Source: Pedobacter arcticus A12 (GTDB taxonomy: Bacteria > Bacteroidota > Bacteroidia > Sphingobacteriales > Sphingobacteriaceae). From it: a stretch of DNA of 64,000 nt. The position numbers and the translations under genes are program-made. The DNA is taken from assembly GCF_000302595.1 (NCBI RefSeq), contig NZ_AKZJ01000014.1:124001-188000 (forward strand). Direction: 5' to 3'. Under the pieces are notes generated by a model. It was not told where the DNA came from and did no database searches. It saw nothing but the letters and a program-made list of their open reading frames with translations. Below are positions 1-10,116 of this stretch, in pieces. Numbering within the stretch: the stretch's first letter is position 1; each line of letters opens with the position of its first letter.

Positions 1-1549
1 TCATGGAACTATCAATCGCCATTACTGCGCCCTGCAAATCAAACATTTTAGTGAAAGCTGTGTAGGTTAGGTTTTTATCTAATGCAGATAAATTATACGA
101 GAAACCTAGAATGTTTTTATTAAGATAGGGATTACTGATTTTGTAGGTAGTACTATATTCGTTGTTCTCTTTACGCTTATACCCTAAATAGGTGTAATTT
201 AATGCCAGATAATGGTTTTCGTTAAGATTATATTTAAAGTTGGTATTGCTTTGCAGCGATTTAACATCAAACACCATGATTGTTTTGGTTGGTCTGATTT
301 CGCCACCGCTAGTTTCATAGTTTCTAACTATAGAATTTCCGGTCCAATCATACCTTCTAGATGAAGTATCCACTTTTCGCTCCTCGGCAATGTTATAAGA
401 AGCAGCGATACTTGCCTCAAGGCTTTTAGTAAATAATCCTGATTTTTTATATTTTAAAGACGGTACTAGGTTTTTGCTTTCGGTAAAAGCATCTCCCACC
501 ACCCTTAACATAGTAGCGCCCTGTTGTGTTTCTTTATGATTAATGCTTCCGGCTAAACCCAATAACAGGTAGTCTGCAAATTTTTTGTCTTTTACACCAA
601 CTTCTGCCATAAGCGTGGCTTGCCTATAACCATCATGAAAGTGTTTGTATTTTTGTATCGGTCCAAATGCGCCAGAAACAGGGTCTGCAATGCTAACATC
701 AACTTTGTAACTATTGTCGGAATAGTTAGTAAAGGCACTGAAATTTGTTAGAATACCGTTTTTGCTAGTAAATCTGCTGTTAATGGAGGCTTTATGCGTA
801 TTAAAAGAACCGAAACTATAGGAGGCATCTATAAAACGATTGATACTTTTATTGGTTACAATATTTACTGCGCCACCAAGTGCATCTCCGCCAAGTTCAA
901 TGGGTACAACACCTTTATAAACATCTATGCGCTCGGCTACATTTGAAGGGATATTATTAAGGGTAAATGATGAACCATAATTATCTATCGGAATACCATC
1001 CATAAAAAACTTTACCTGATTTCCCGAGAAGCCATTTAGCGAAAATTTAAATTCTGACCCCATCCCACCAGATTCACGAACACGTATTCCAGTACTTCTG
1101 TTTAAAATTTGGTTTAAATCCACGCTGGTATTTGCGAATTTTTTTGTTTCTATGGAATTCACTGTAAAACCAGACTCTCTAATTTCTTGCGCTTTGGTTT
1201 TACCCATTACGTTAACGGACTCTAATGTCTGTACACTACTGGCCAAAGAAACATTGAAAAGTAGACTAGCACCTTCTTTAAGCGAAACCTGTTTTTGTTG
1301 TGCAGACATCCCCACAGAAGAGATAAGTAGCGTATAATTGCCTGCGTTAAGGTTTTCCAGCTTAAAAATTCCATCAACATCTGACACGGTGGAAGTTGCC
1401 GCGTTCTGAATTTTTATAAGCGCTCCTGGAATTGGCAAACCATCTTCATCGGTAATTTTACCGGTAATTTTTGAAGTTTTATTTTGAGCGAAAGAAACTG
1501 AAAACAGCAGACAGCAAATGCTAGTCAGCAAAATTTTTTTAATTTGCAT
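1..1549 (-). CDS. TonB-dependent receptor, 5' part (C-terminus outside window)
   Basis: An open frame runs from ATG at 1549 to the window edge (516 codons), so most of the C-terminal barrel is missing. The protein starts with a signal peptide ending in SFAQ. A carboxypeptidase-regulatory-like domain follows (motif KITGKITDEDGLPIPGA). Next comes a TonB plug (GIRVRESGGMGSE, FFMDGIPIDNYGS, RIDVYKGVVPIELGGDALGG) and then beta-strand-rich barrel sequence. Such outer-membrane receptors import siderophores, haem or other ligands using TonB energy. It is the third gene after a PepSY protein and a DUF4198 protein on the same strand, a combination usual for iron/metal acquisition in Bacteroidota. The ligand cannot be read from the sequence. 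The family call is secure; the iron role is inference. Confidence 0.93.
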   Translation of the reverse strand, partial: MQIKKILLTSICCLLFSVSFAQNKTSKITGKITDEDGLPIPGALIKIQNAATSTVSDVDGIFKLENLNAGNYTLLISSVGMSAQQKQVSLKEGASLLFNVSLASSVQTLESVNVMGKTKAQEIRESGFTVNSIETKKFANTSVDLNQILNRSTGIRVRESGGMGSEFKFSLNGFSGNQVKFFMDGIPIDNYGSSFTLNNIPSNVAERIDVYKGVVPIELGGDALGGAVNIVTNKSINRFIDASYSFGSFNTHKASINSRFTSKNGILTNFSAFTNYSDNSYKVDVSIADPVSGAFGPIQKYKHFHDGYRQATLMAEVGVKDKKFADYLLLGLAGSINHKETQQGATMLRVVGDAFTESKNLVPSLKYKKSGLFTKSLEASIAASYNIAEERKVDTSSRRYDWTGNSIVRNYETSGGEIRPTKTIMVFDVKSLQSNTNFKYNLNENHYLALNYTYLGYKRKENNEYSTTYKISNPYLNKNILGFSYNLSALDKNLTYTAFTKMFDLQGAVMAIDSSM

Positions 1550-1576
1550 TAATTTAATGTTACACGTTAAAGATTG

Positions 1577-1626
1577 CCGCTTCGCAGCGGTTATTTAGCC
1601 GTACGGTTGCCGCCGTACGGTTTTTT
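1577..1626. other. Two adjacent hairpins in the leader of the TonB receptor gene
   Basis: Two short perfect hairpins lie between the DUF4198 gene and the receptor start. One is CCGCT/AGCGG at 1577-1590; read on the minus strand its loop is GCGA, a GNRA tetraloop. The other has CCGTACGG at both 1599-1606 and 1613-1620 and is followed on the plus strand by six T (1621-1626). The T run makes it terminator-like for plus-strand transcription, but both flanking genes are on the minus strand. It may be an mRNA-processing or stability element in the operon. Function unknown. Confidence 0.4.
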
Positions 1627-1720
1627 AAATAATCTTTTAGAATTGCCGTTCTATAAATTATTATTTAATTAGTGCCTGAGTGCTCTCGGCAACCAGCAAA
1701 GAGCAAACAGAGCTTTAATA

Positions 1721-2443
1721 TTATTTAATTACTTCAAAGCTGGATGTTGCACCTTGCCAAGTTGCGGTATAGTTTTTTTCGTGATGCTCACCGGTTATTT
1801 TCTGATAATCGGTAACCTCCAACACATAACGACCGGCCCATAATGGAGAAAACTCAATTTCTCCGTTTTCATCTGTTTTATACTCTTTGCTCCATCCCGC
1901 TGGTGAAAAAACGCTTACATTTTTATCTGCTAAAACTTTTCCGTTTAATATTGCTTTAATTTTTACTGGCGTATTGGCTTTGTAAACTTTAGCATCAATA
2001 ACAGATGCGTGTAAAGGGCTTGAAATTTCGTTCCAGTTTATAGCACCTGCTTTCCCTACCGCAACTGTTGCCAAAGAAGAAAACTCATATTTGGTAGTTC
2101 CGCCCAGTTCTTTAGCTTCATGCACTACGCTTAGCACATATACACCATCGCTTTCTGGTTTAAAACTCGCGGAATAAAAATTAGATCCGGGCGTAGTAAC
2201 TAGCTTAATTTTTTCTTTTCCCGGAGTGCTTAGCCACAATGAAAAGTCTTTAACATCCGAATACCATTTGCTTACCGAATCTCTTTCATTGCTTACATAT
2301 TCTCCATAAAATATTTTTACTTCTTGGCTTATGCCAATTTTACCTGTTATTTTAGTTTCTATCCATAAGGCATGGGCAAAAAGCTGGCTGCTTGTCGCGA
2401 TTAGCAGTAATGTAAATAGTATTGATTTTAAATTATTCATCAT
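1721..2443 (-). CDS. DUF4198-type periplasmic protein
   Basis: This 240-residue protein has a signal peptide (hydrophobic run ending SSQLFA) and a mature N-terminus beginning HALWIETK, typical of DUF4198 proteins. DUF4198 proteins are periplasmic, immunoglobulin-like and often sit beside metal transport genes. The C-terminal part contains a carboxypeptidase-regulatory-like beta sandwich (TDENGEIEFSPLWAGRYVLEV). The gene starts 7 bp after the PepSY gene stop and precedes the TonB receptor, so the three are probably one operon. ATG at 2440 is an equally possible start. A biochemical role is not established; metal handling in the periplasm is inferred from context. Confidence 0.8.
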   Translation of the reverse strand: MMNNLKSILFTLLLIATSSQLFAHALWIETKITGKIGISQEVKIFYGEYVSNERDSVSKWYSDVKDFSLWLSTPGKEKIKLVTTPGSNFYSASFKPESDGVYVLSVVHEAKELGGTTKYEFSSLATVAVGKAGAINWNEISSPLHASVIDAKVYKANTPVKIKAILNGKVLADKNVSVFSPAGWSKEYKTDENGEIEFSPLWAGRYVLEVTDYQKITGEHHEKNYTATWQGATSSFEVIK

Positions 2444-2450
2444 TTTTTGT

Positions 2451-3734
2451 TTAGATTTTGTTTGTATTCGTTTGTAATATTGGAAGTTCTTCTTGTAGTA
2501 CTAATTTCTTTGAGATCCTTTTGGGAACAAAGTTTCTTGGTACAGTACTTCGCGGTGTTGCACTAAAATCGGTCTGACTTGGTGCTTTAACTTTTCTATT
2601 TTTACCGTATTTTCTGCCCCACCATACCAAAAATCCCGTTATCGGTAACGATGCGCCAATTAGGCTTGCTAAAAAGGCCAGAACTTTCCCGGGGAAACCT
2701 AAAATGCTCCCTACATGGATATCATAATTCATTTTCCTCAGTTTTCCGCCAAATCCCGCTTGCTCATAATCCTGATCATATACCGGACTTGTTCCTTTGA
2801 GTTGTTTTAAGGTATGTTGGTCAAATTGGTAGCTTTTGTTATTATAAAACTGTCCGCTTGTTGGATAAACGTAGATGCTGATCACAGAGCTTGCTTTGGC
2901 TGTATCTGGGAAACTGTAGTAAAAACCTTCTGCTTTTGGGTTCTCTGCCATCGCAAATAAAAAGGCTTTGTCAATAGCTTGTTCTGACGCGTAAAATTTT
3001 TCGGTTTGTAAAGAATCAGATTTTAACCTGCTGAACTCTCCTAAAGATTGCCCGCCCGAAGTTGCCCAATACATACTTTCGCTATACCATTTTATCCCGT
3101 AAACCATCCCGGTTAATGCAATTGCCAATAGGAACAATAGCGAGTAGAATCCTAATACATTATGCAAATCGAGATTTACGCGTTTAAAAGAACCTCCCCA
3201 TTTAATTTTAAAGCTTTTTTCTGTTGTTTTTTTGTTCCATTTTTTAGGGTACCACCAAACTAAACCGGTAATTAGCAATACCACAAAAATTAAGGTGGCA
3301 TAATTTACAATCGGTCTCCCTATTTCATAAGGCATCCACAAAAACCGATGACCGCTTAATATGAAATCAAAAAAATTCACATCTCCTTTTTTGCGCTGTT
3401 TATTACTGATCACGTCTCCAGTGTAAGGATTCACTTTTAGGGTTGCTCCTTCGCCTTGTCGGCTCCCAATACCCACATTTACGGCTCTCCCTTGCTGATA
3501 AGTAACGTATAAAATATTTTTATCAGTGTATAGCTGTGTTGTGATTTTTGCTAATTGAGAAGGCACCAAAACTGGTTTGTCCTGTTGCTGTATAACGGTT
3601 TCGGGTGCTAATAATGCGTCTATCTCTTCATTGAAAACCCAAATGCATCCTGTAATGCAAACAATAAATACAATGATGCCGGACCCTAATCCCAACCATA
3701 AATGCAACCAGTTATTAACTTTTCTAAAAGCCAT
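2451..3734 (-). CDS. PepSY-associated transmembrane protein
   Basis: This 427-residue inner-membrane protein belongs to the PepSY-TM family. Transmembrane segments are visible near residues 10-32 (WLHLWLGLGSGIIVFIVCITG), about 140-160, about 190-215 and near the C-terminus (GKVLAFLASLIGASLPITGFLVWWG). A periplasmic PepSY-like region lies between. The histidine placement (HLW, SGHRF, DLHNVLGF, DIHVGSILG) matches the family pattern thought to hold haem or metal. Members occur with siderophore receptors and are proposed ferric-siderophore reductases or uptake helpers. It is the first gene of the operon and has a good Bacteroidota promoter upstream. Its link to iron is from family context, not from motifs that prove it. 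Confidence 0.88.
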   Translation of the reverse strand: MAFRKVNNWLHLWLGLGSGIIVFIVCITGCIWVFNEEIDALLAPETVIQQQDKPVLVPSQLAKITTQLYTDKNILYVTYQQGRAVNVGIGSRQGEGATLKVNPYTGDVISNKQRKKGDVNFFDFILSGHRFLWMPYEIGRPIVNYATLIFVVLLITGLVWWYPKKWNKKTTEKSFKIKWGGSFKRVNLDLHNVLGFYSLLFLLAIALTGMVYGIKWYSESMYWATSGGQSLGEFSRLKSDSLQTEKFYASEQAIDKAFLFAMAENPKAEGFYYSFPDTAKASSVISIYVYPTSGQFYNNKSYQFDQHTLKQLKGTSPVYDQDYEQAGFGGKLRKMNYDIHVGSILGFPGKVLAFLASLIGASLPITGFLVWWGRKYGKNRKVKAPSQTDFSATPRSTVPRNFVPKRISKKLVLQEELPILQTNTNKI

Positions 3735-4139
3735 ATTTTTATTTAGACTAATTATTAATAAGGCAAAGATATAAGTAGAATGTCAAATTCCAAGAGTTAT
3801 TTATAATTATTCTAAATAATATTAAAATATTTACGTTGCCACCTAGAGCTCATTTGAGGTTTGCTTTTATTTAAGTACTAAGATTATCCCTTATAAAAAC
3901 TGCGGGTGCGTGATGTCATTTAGAGCCTTTGGATGTAAAAGCGTATGATGTTACAAATGCCTAAATCAGTAAGATTATTAAACAATCAAGCCGAAATGTT
4001 AAAAAAAGCTAAAACATATAGCCTTTTAGCCTAAAAGCCTTAAATAAAATCTTATTTTTACCGCCCAACATTGCCATATTGACGTAAATTATTGCATGGC
4101 TTAGTTGTTGATTTCAAATAAAATATCCAAAAAAAGAAA
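3735..4139. other. Divergent intergenic region between the PepSY operon and secA
   Basis: These 405 bp separate two divergent transcription units. I find the minus-strand promoter listed at 3764-3793 and AT-rich sequence on the secA side. I see no tRNA, no credible short gene and no convincing exact -7 box for secA. Confidence 0.6.
3764..3793 (-). promoter_or_regulatory. Promoter of the PepSY-DUF4198-TonB receptor operon
   Basis: Read on the minus strand, TTG (3793-3791) is followed after 19 bp by TATCTTTG (3771-3764). This is an exact match to the Bacteroidota consensus TTG-N17-23-TAnnTTTG. It lies 30 bp upstream of the PepSY start. The AT-rich stretch just upstream could hold a Fur-type operator, but I cannot recognise one with confidence. 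Confidence 0.6.
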
Positions 4140-7100
4140 ATGTTAAGTTTTATCAATAAAATATTCGGTAGCAAATCCGATCGTGATGTTAAAGCTGCAA
4201 GACCTCTTGTAGAGAAAATTAAAGCAGAATACGAAAAATTAGGTAGTCTTTCTCATGACGAGTTAAGAGCGAAAACTCAAGATTTTAAGCAACGTATCAA
4301 AACTTCTTTAGCAGATATTGATGCCAAAATTGAGGAGATAAAAACAAACGTACTGGATAGCCCAGAAATGCCTTTGCATGAAAAAACGGAGTTTTACGAT
4401 GAGATTGACCGTTTAGGCAAAGACAGAAACAAAAAACTAGAAGAAACTTTACTAGAGATATTGCCAGAAGCTTTCGCTGTGATGAAAGATACGGCTCGTC
4501 GGTTTACCGAGAATGAAGCGATTGAAGTTACGGCAACAGATTTCGATAGAGAGTTAGCAGCCCGCAAACCAAACGTAGTAATCAAAGGAACTACTGCCTT
4601 GCACCACAACAGCTGGTTGGCTGCCGGAACAGAGGTGAAGTGGAACATGGTGCATTACGATGTGCAGCTGATTGGTGGTATCGTTTTGCATGAAGGTAAA
4701 ATTGCCGAGATGGCAACGGGTGAGGGTAAAACCTTAGTTGGAACTTTACCAATTTACTTAAATGCACTTTCTGGAGAAGGAATTCACGTAGTAACAGTCA
4801 ACGATTATTTGGCTCGTAGAGATAGTGAGTGGAACGGCCCAATTTTCGAATTTCACGGTTTAGCGGTTGATTGTATCGATAAACACCAGCCTAACTCGCC
4901 ACAAAGAAGAAAAGCTTACCAAGCAGATGTGGTTTACGGAACCAACAACGAGTTTGGTTTTGATTACCTGCGTGACAATATGACACGCTCGCCAGAAGAA
5001 TTGGTACAAGGCAAACTACATTATGCAATTGTGGATGAGGTGGATTCGGTTTTAATTGATGATGCTCGTACACCTTTGATTATTTCGGGTCCAATTCCAC
5101 GTGGCGATGAACATGAGTTTTATGATTTAAAACCACGTATTGAACGTTTGGTAAATGCGCAAAAAAACTATGTACAGGGCGCTTTAAACGAAGCAAAGAA
5201 ATTAATTGCTGACGGTAAAACTGGTCCAGACGAAGGCGAAGGTGGTTTAGCTTTATTTAGAGCTTACCGTGGCTTACCAAAAAACAAAGCATTGATTAAG
5301 TTTTTAAGTGAGTCTGGGATGCGAACCATCCTAAACAAAACAGAAAACTATTACATGCAAGATCAAAACAAAGAAATGCCAAAAGCAGATCAAGAGCTTT
5401 TCTTTGTGATTGATGAGAAAAACAACCAAGTTGAGCTTTCAGAAAAAGGTATCGAATTGATTACCGCTTCTGGTGAGGATGCTGGCTTTTTTGTGATGCC
5501 AGATGTAGGGACGGAGATTGCAGATATTGAAAAATCGAGCATGACTAATGAAGATAAGGCCTCTAAAAAAGACGAATTAATTAGAGATTTCTCCGTAAAA
5601 TCAGAACGTATCCACTCGGTAAATCAGCTTTTGAAAGCTTATACTTTATTTGAAAAAGATACAGAATACATCATTGACGAAGGAAAAGTTAAGATTGTTG
5701 ATGAGCAAACGGGGCGTATCATGGACGGTCGTCGTTACTCAGACGGTCTGCACCAAGCTATTGAGGCTAAAGAAAATGTAAAAGTAGAAGATGCAACGCA
5801 AACTTACGCTACCATAACGCTTCAAAATTACTTTAGAATGTACCATAAGTTAGCCGGTATGACGGGTACTGCGGTTACAGAAGCAGGTGAGCTTTGGGAA
5901 ATCTATAAATTGGATGTGGTAGAAATCCCAACCAACCGCCCGATAGTTAGGGATGATAGACAGGATAAAGTTTACCGTACCACTCGTGAAAAATACAATG
6001 CCGTAGCAGAAGAAATTGTAGAATTAACACAAGCTGGTCGTCCGGTTTTGGTAGGTACTACTTCGGTAGAAATTTCCGAATTATTAAGCCGTATGCTTAA
6101 GATGAAGGGAATTAAGCATAATGTATTGAACGCAAAACTACACCAACGTGAGGCGGATATTGTTGCTGAAGCGGGTAAACCAGGGCAGGTAACTATCGCT
6201 ACAAACATGGCCGGTCGTGGTACAGATATTAAATTGGGCGAAGGCGTAAAAGCAGCGGGTGGTTTAGCCATTGTTGGTACCGAGCGTCACGAATCTCGTC
6301 GTGTGGATAGGCAGTTAAGAGGTAGAGCTGGTCGTCAAGGAGATCCAGGTTCTTCTCAGTTCTTTGTTTCTTTAGAAGACAACTTAATGCGTCTTTTCGG
6401 TTCAGAGCGTATTGCAGGCTTAATGGTGCGTATGGGTATTGAAGAAGGTGAAGTAATTCAGCATTCAATGATTACCAACTCTATCGAAAGAGCACAGAAA
6501 AAAGTAGAGGAAAACAACTTTGGTATTCGTAAGCGTTTATTAGAGTATGATGATGTGATGAACTCACAACGTACGGTAATCTACACCAAACGTAAAAACG
6601 CATTGTTTGGCGAGCGTTTAGATGTGGATATCGAAAACATGATTTTAGATGTTGTTGACGATGTTGTAGGTGAATATAAAGACAATAATAACTACGAAGG
6701 CTTTAAGTTGGAGGTGTTAAGACTTTTTGCTTTCGATAGTCAGGTTACAGCAGATGAGTTTACAACGTCGAACGTTGCCAAGTTAGGCGACCGCGTTTTT
6801 GACGAAGCGCAGGCTTTCTACAAACGTAAATCACAAGAAGTTGCAGACCAAGCTTACCCAGTTTTAAAAGACGTTTACGATACCCGTGGAGAAAGCATTG
6901 AAAGTATTATTGTTCCGTTTACGGATGGCTCTCACGGTATACAAGTTGCAGCACCATTAAAGAAATCGGTAGAAAACAAAGGTAAAGAAGTGGTAAAAGC
7001 TTTTGAAAAAACCATTTCGCTTTCGCTGATTGATGATACCTGGAAAGAGCATTTGCGTGAAATGGATGATTTGAAGCAATCTGTACAAAACGCAGTTTAC

Positions 7101-7445
7101 GAGCAAAAAGATCCATTGGTTGTGTACAAAATGGAAGCTTTCAACCTATTTAAAGGCATGCTTGGCGTAGTTAATAAAGAAGTGGTAAGCTTCTTGTTTA
7201 AAGGAATGATTCCGGTACAAGGTAATGCTCCTTTAAGAGAAGCAATGCCACAACCAAAAACTGATATGAGCAAGTTAAAAACCTCTAAATCAGATACGGT
7301 AAACGAAAATAACGGTGTGCCAATTGAAGACACTAGAGAGTTACAAAAACCACAGCCTGTAAAAGCTGAAATAAAAATAGGCAGAAACGACCCTTGCCCT
7401 TGCGGTAGCGGTAAAAAATACAAAAGTTGCCACGGACAATCTTAA
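4140..7445 (+). CDS. secA: Preprotein translocase ATPase SecA
   Basis: SecA is the motor of the Sec translocon. It binds preproteins and drives them through SecYEG by ATP hydrolysis at the cytoplasmic membrane. The 1101-residue product has the Walker A motif ATGEGKT (residues 192-198), a DEVDS-type Walker B region followed by [11 protein letters not shown], and the second nucleotide-binding fold with [11 protein letters not shown] and the arginine-rich [16 protein letters not shown]-terminal zinc-binding tail [12 protein letters not shown] is also present. The length exceeds E. coli SecA (901), as is usual for Bacteroidota, which have an internal insertion. The SPOR gene starts directly after the stop codon. 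Confidence 0.98.
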   Translation: MLSFINKIFGSKSDRDVKAARPLVEKIKAEYEKLGSLSHDELRAKTQDFKQRIKTSLADIDAKIEEIKTNVLDSPEMPLHEKTEFYDEIDRLGKDRNKKLEETLLEILPEAFAVMKDTARRFTENEAIEVTATDFDRELAARKPNVVIKGTTALHHNSWLAAGTEVKWNMVHYDVQLIGGIVLHEGKIAEMATGEGKTLVGTLPIYLNALSGEGIHVVTVNDYLARRDSEWNGPIFEFHGLAVDCIDKHQPNSPQRRKAYQADVVYGTNNEFGFDYLRDNMTRSPEELVQGKLHYAIVDEVDSVLIDDARTPLIISGPIPRGDEHEFYDLKPRIERLVNAQKNYVQGALNEAKKLIADGKTGPDEGEGGLALFRAYRGLPKNKALIKFLSESGMRTILNKTENYYMQDQNKEMPKADQELFFVIDEKNNQVELSEKGIELITASGEDAGFFVMPDVGTEIADIEKSSMTNEDKASKKDELIRDFSVKSERIHSVNQLLKAYTLFEKDTEYIIDEGKVKIVDEQTGRIMDGRRYSDGLHQAIEAKENVKVEDATQTYATITLQNYFRMYHKLAGMTGTAVTEAGELWEIYKLDVVEIPTNRPIVRDDRQDKVYRTTREKYNAVAEEIVELTQAGRPVLVGTTSVEISELLSRMLKMKGIKHNVLNAKLHQREADIVAEAGKPGQVTIATNMAGRGTDIKLGEGVKAAGGLAIVGTERHESRRVDRQLRGRAGRQGDPGSSQFFVSLEDNLMRLFGSERIAGLMVRMGIEEGEVIQHSMITNSIERAQKKVEENNFGIRKRLLEYDDVMNSQRTVIYTKRKNALFGERLDVDIENMILDVVDDVVGEYKDNNNYEGFKLEVLRLFAFDSQVTADEFTTSNVAKLGDRVFDEAQAFYKRKSQEVADQAYPVLKDVYDTRGESIESIIVPFTDGSHGIQVAAPLKKSVENKGKEVVKAFEKTISLSLIDDTWKEHLREMDDLKQSVQNAVYEQKDPLVVYKMEAFNLFKGMLGVVNKEVVSFLFKGMIPVQGNAPLREAMPQPKTDMSKLKTSKSDTVNENNGVPIEDTRELQKPQPVKAEIKIGRNDPCPCGSGKKYKSCHGQS

Positions 7446-7883
7446 ATGGATATTAAAAGGAACATATTTACAATAATAATTAGCTTAATCGCCACCGGTG
7501 CATTTGCACAAGAAGCCGGAAGGGTTACTGTTGTAAAAGATCCTTTAATAGATAGTTTAATAGCCCGAAGAATTGCACTCAACAAAGGCGTTACCAAAGA
7601 CGGTACGCCTATTGTTGTTTTTGGTTACCGTGTACAGGTTTTTTTTGGCAACGATAGAAAAGAGGCTTATAATGAACAAGCCCGTTTTAATTCTTTATAT
7701 CCCGAGTTGGCAACTTATATTTCATACACACAGCCAAATTATAGGGTTAAGGTTGGCGATTTTAGAACCCGAGCAGAAGCGCAGAAGCTGATTACCGAAC
7801 TGCGCCCAATATTTCCAACACTTTTTATTTTTAATGAGCGCATCAATCCGCTTAAAGCTGATGAATACCATGTTGATAGATAA
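7446..7883 (+). CDS. SPOR domain-containing exported protein
   Basis: This 145-residue protein has a signal peptide (hydrophobic run ending ATGAFAQ) and a C-terminal SPOR fold: GYRVQVFFGNDRKEA, then NYRVKVGDFRTRAEAQKL, about residues 55-125. SPOR domains bind glycan strands stripped of peptides, usually at division sites, so an envelope or septal role is likely. The ATG abuts the secA stop codon and the stop overlaps the next gene, so secA-SPOR-amidohydrolase are probably co-transcribed. The family is clear from the repeated VQVG/VKVG pattern; the precise role is not. Confidence 0.88.
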   Translation: MDIKRNIFTIIISLIATGAFAQEAGRVTVVKDPLIDSLIARRIALNKGVTKDGTPIVVFGYRVQVFFGNDRKEAYNEQARFNSLYPELATYISYTQPNYRVKVGDFRTRAEAQKLITELRPIFPTLFIFNERINPLKADEYHVDR

Positions 7884-9054
7884 AATAAAGCATTTGGCTA
7901 AAGAAATCCATGCCGATGTAATCACAAACAGAAGACATTTACACGCAAATCCAGAGCTTTCTTTTGAAGAGTTTAAAACAGCTGCCTTTGTTAAGGCAGA
8001 GTTAGATAGACTTGGAATTCCTTATGAAGATATTGCCAATACTGGAGTTGTAGGGATTTTACAAGGAACAAAAGCATCAGAGAAAGTAATTGCCTTGCGG
8101 GCAGATATGGATGCTTTACCAATTACAGAAGCAAACGAGGTAGCATATAAATCAAAAAATATTGGGGTAATGCATGCCTGTGGTCATGATGTACATACTT
8201 CATCTTTATTAGGTACAGCTCGGATTTTATCACAATTAAAAGATGATTTTGGCGGAACCATTAAATTGATGTTTCAGCCAGGAGAAGAAAGGTTGCCCGG
8301 TGGCGCAAACTTGATGATCCAAGAAGGTGTTTTAGAAAATCCGAAACCTACGGCGGTAATGGGACAACACGTAATGCCTTTGATAGAAGCCGGAAAAGTA
8401 GGCCTTCGTTCTGGTAAATACATGGCCTCCACAGATGAACTTTATGTAACTATAAAGGGCAAAGGTGGACACGGTGCACAACCCCAGCAAAATATCGATC
8501 CGGTGGTGATTATGGCGCAAATTATTACGGCGTTACAAACTATTGTAAGCCGTTACGCAGATCCTAGGTCTCCATCTGTGCTATCTTTCGGAAAAGTGAT
8601 TGCTAATGGTGCTACCAATGTTATTCCTAACGAGGTTTATATGGAAGGTACTTTTAGAACGCTAAACGAGAAATGGAGAGCAGAAGCACACGTGAAGATG
8701 AAGAAAATGGCAGAAAGCATTGCCGAGGGCATGGGCGGAACTTGTGATTTTAATATTCAGAAAGGTTATCCTTTTTTGGTTAACGAAGAGAAGCTAACCG
8801 CTAGAGTAAAAGAAGCAGCTATAGATTATTTAGGTGAAGAAAATGTTTTGGATTTAGATATTTGGATGGCAGCAGAGGATTTTGCTTATTTTTCGCAAGC
8901 AAGCGATGCCTGTTTTTACCGTTTAGGAACACGTAACGAAGCAAGAGGGATTACCTCTTCTGTACATACACCAACATTTGATATCGAAGAAAATTCGTTG
9001 GGCTTAAGTACCGGTTTAATGGCTTATTTGGCTGTTAAAGAGTTAGGGAATTAA
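7870..9054 (+). CDS. M20 family metallo-amidohydrolase
   Basis: This cytosolic, roughly 394-residue enzyme belongs to the M20D amidohydrolase group (N-acyl-amino-acid, hippurate or indole-acetyl-amino-acid hydrolases). Metal-site motifs are visible: HLHANPELSFEE, ALRADMDALPI, MHACGHDVH, FQPGEE and the late AEDFAYF. The dimerisation insert begins near GKGGHGAQPQQ. I chose ATG 7870 because family members start with a MLxDKI-like sequence. ATG 7861 is also possible, and both overlap the SPOR gene, which suggests translational coupling. The exact acyl-amino-acid substrate cannot be told. Confidence 0.9.
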   Translation: MLIDKIKHLAKEIHADVITNRRHLHANPELSFEEFKTAAFVKAELDRLGIPYEDIANTGVVGILQGTKASEKVIALRADMDALPITEANEVAYKSKNIGVMHACGHDVHTSSLLGTARILSQLKDDFGGTIKLMFQPGEERLPGGANLMIQEGVLENPKPTAVMGQHVMPLIEAGKVGLRSGKYMASTDELYVTIKGKGGHGAQPQQNIDPVVIMAQIITALQTIVSRYADPRSPSVLSFGKVIANGATNVIPNEVYMEGTFRTLNEKWRAEAHVKMKKMAESIAEGMGGTCDFNIQKGYPFLVNEEKLTARVKEAAIDYLGEENVLDLDIWMAAEDFAYFSQASDACFYRLGTRNEARGITSSVHTPTFDIEENSLGLSTGLMAYLAVKELGN

Positions 9055-9070
9055 GCTTCCATCTTTTTAT

Positions 9071-9095
9071 ACTCCCGATTTTCAGAATCGGGAGT
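9071..9095 (+). terminator. Hairpin terminator after the amidohydrolase
   Basis: A perfect 10-bp stem (ACTCCCGATT at 9071-9080 with AATCGGGAGT at 9086-9095) closes a TTCAG loop 17 bp after the stop codon. The T tract after it is weak (TTGAAT), so termination may be partial. Confidence 0.55.
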
Positions 9096-9113
9096 TTGAA
9101 TAAAAACTGTGTT

Positions 9114-9617
9114 ATGAAACTCAAATTAGCTTTACTTGGATTTTTTATAGTGATTGGCACAAGTATTCTGTTTGCACAGGAACCAGTTGCCAAACCAAAA
9201 CTCTACAATCCAGAAGCTGATGCAAAACAAGAAATAGTTGATGCCGTAGCAAAAGCTAAAACTGAAGGAAAACATGTTTTTTTGCAGATTGGCGGTAATT
9301 GGTGCGTATGGTGTTTGCGCTTCAACAAACTGGTAACCGAAAACCAAGGACTCAGTACCATCCTCAAAGAAAACTACGTAACCCTACACGTAAATTATAG
9401 TAAAGAAAATAAAAACGAAGAAGTATTGGCTAGTTTGGGTTATCCGCAACGTTTCGGTTTTCCTGTATTTGTAGTTTTAAACGCAGAGGGTGAACGCATT
9501 CATACGCAAAGTTCCGCTTACCTCGAAAATGGAGAAGGGCATGGCGTTAAATTGGTTTCGGAGTTTTTACAATCATGGACCCCAAAAGCGATAAGCCCAG
9601 CTACTTATAACAAATAG
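9114..9617 (+). CDS. Exported thioredoxin-family protein (WCVWC)
   Basis: This 167-residue protein has a signal peptide (residues 1-21, ending ILFAQ) and a thioredoxin-like fold with the redox pair C64-x-x-C67 in NWCVWC. A cis-proline segment (GFPVFVVLNAEG) follows. It is probably a periplasmic thiol-disulfide or thioredoxin_7-type protein. ATG 9114 is preferred over the TTG at 9096 because the signal peptide begins there and the TTG falls at the edge of the upstream hairpin. Its partner is unknown. Confidence 0.85.
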   Translation: MKLKLALLGFFIVIGTSILFAQEPVAKPKLYNPEADAKQEIVDAVAKAKTEGKHVFLQIGGNWCVWCLRFNKLVTENQGLSTILKENYVTLHVNYSKENKNEEVLASLGYPQRFGFPVFVVLNAEGERIHTQSSAYLENGEGHGVKLVSEFLQSWTPKAISPATYNK

Positions 9618-9630
9618 TGGTAAATTTCGT

Positions 9631-9638
9631 TATCTTCG
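9631..9638 (+). promoter_or_regulatory. Possible -7 box of the 9660 lipoprotein gene
   Basis: TATCTTCG matches TAnnTTTG at seven of eight positions and lies 21 bp before the ATG. No clear TTG is found at the -33 spacing, so this is weak. Confidence 0.3.
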
Positions 9639-9659
9639 GGTACATCAAACCAATTTCTC

Positions 9660-10115
9660 ATGAAAACCTTTATCACACTATTATCAGCTACTGCTTTTTT
9701 ATTTGCTGCTTGTAACCAAAACCAGCCTAAACAAACTACAGAAGAAACCACAACAGAAAACACAAAAGTAGCTACACAATGTTACCTAGGCTTATCTGGA
9801 AAAGATTCTGTTACCATGTCTATAAATAATATTGATGGAAACGTAACTGGTACTTTAGTTTTTAATTTTTTAGAGAAGGATGATTCTAATGGTGATATTA
9901 AAGGCTCTTTCAGTGGTGATACACTATTTGTAAATTACGTTTTCAATGCTGAAGGAACGGTTTCTAAAAGCCCTTTAGTTTTCCTTAAAAAAGGAGATGA
10001 TTTACAACAAGGTTACGGAGACATTGTAACTTACTTAGGCAAAACTTATTTCAAGGATCATTCAGCAATCAAGTTTGATCAAGGGTTTTTGCTTAAACCA
10101 GTTGATTGTAAATAG
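9660..10115 (+). CDS. Small lipoprotein of unknown function
   Basis: This 151-residue protein has a lipobox (LFAAC, Cys18) followed by a Gln/Thr/Glu-rich linker and a single beta-rich domain. I do not recognise the domain. The recurring pattern DGNVTGTLVFNF ... GDIKGSFSGDTLFVNYVF looks like a small antiparallel barrel that may respond to a ligand, but this is only a shape impression. It ends 1 bp from the convergent AraC-MGMT gene. Confidence 0.75.
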   Translation: MKTFITLLSATAFLFAACNQNQPKQTTEETTTENTKVATQCYLGLSGKDSVTMSINNIDGNVTGTLVFNFLEKDDSNGDIKGSFSGDTLFVNYVFNAEGTVSKSPLVFLKKGDDLQQGYGDIVTYLGKTYFKDHSAIKFDQGFLLKPVDCK

Positions 10116-10116
10116 G

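Noticed and set aside
1152-1337. Plus-strand ORF within the TonB receptor
   Set aside because: It is antisense to a well-supported coding region and has no recognisable domain. The same holds for the antisense ORFs within secA, groL, leuS, gltX and other genes.
3735-4139. tRNA or small gene between the PepSY operon and secA
   Set aside because: No cloverleaf or coding pattern was found.
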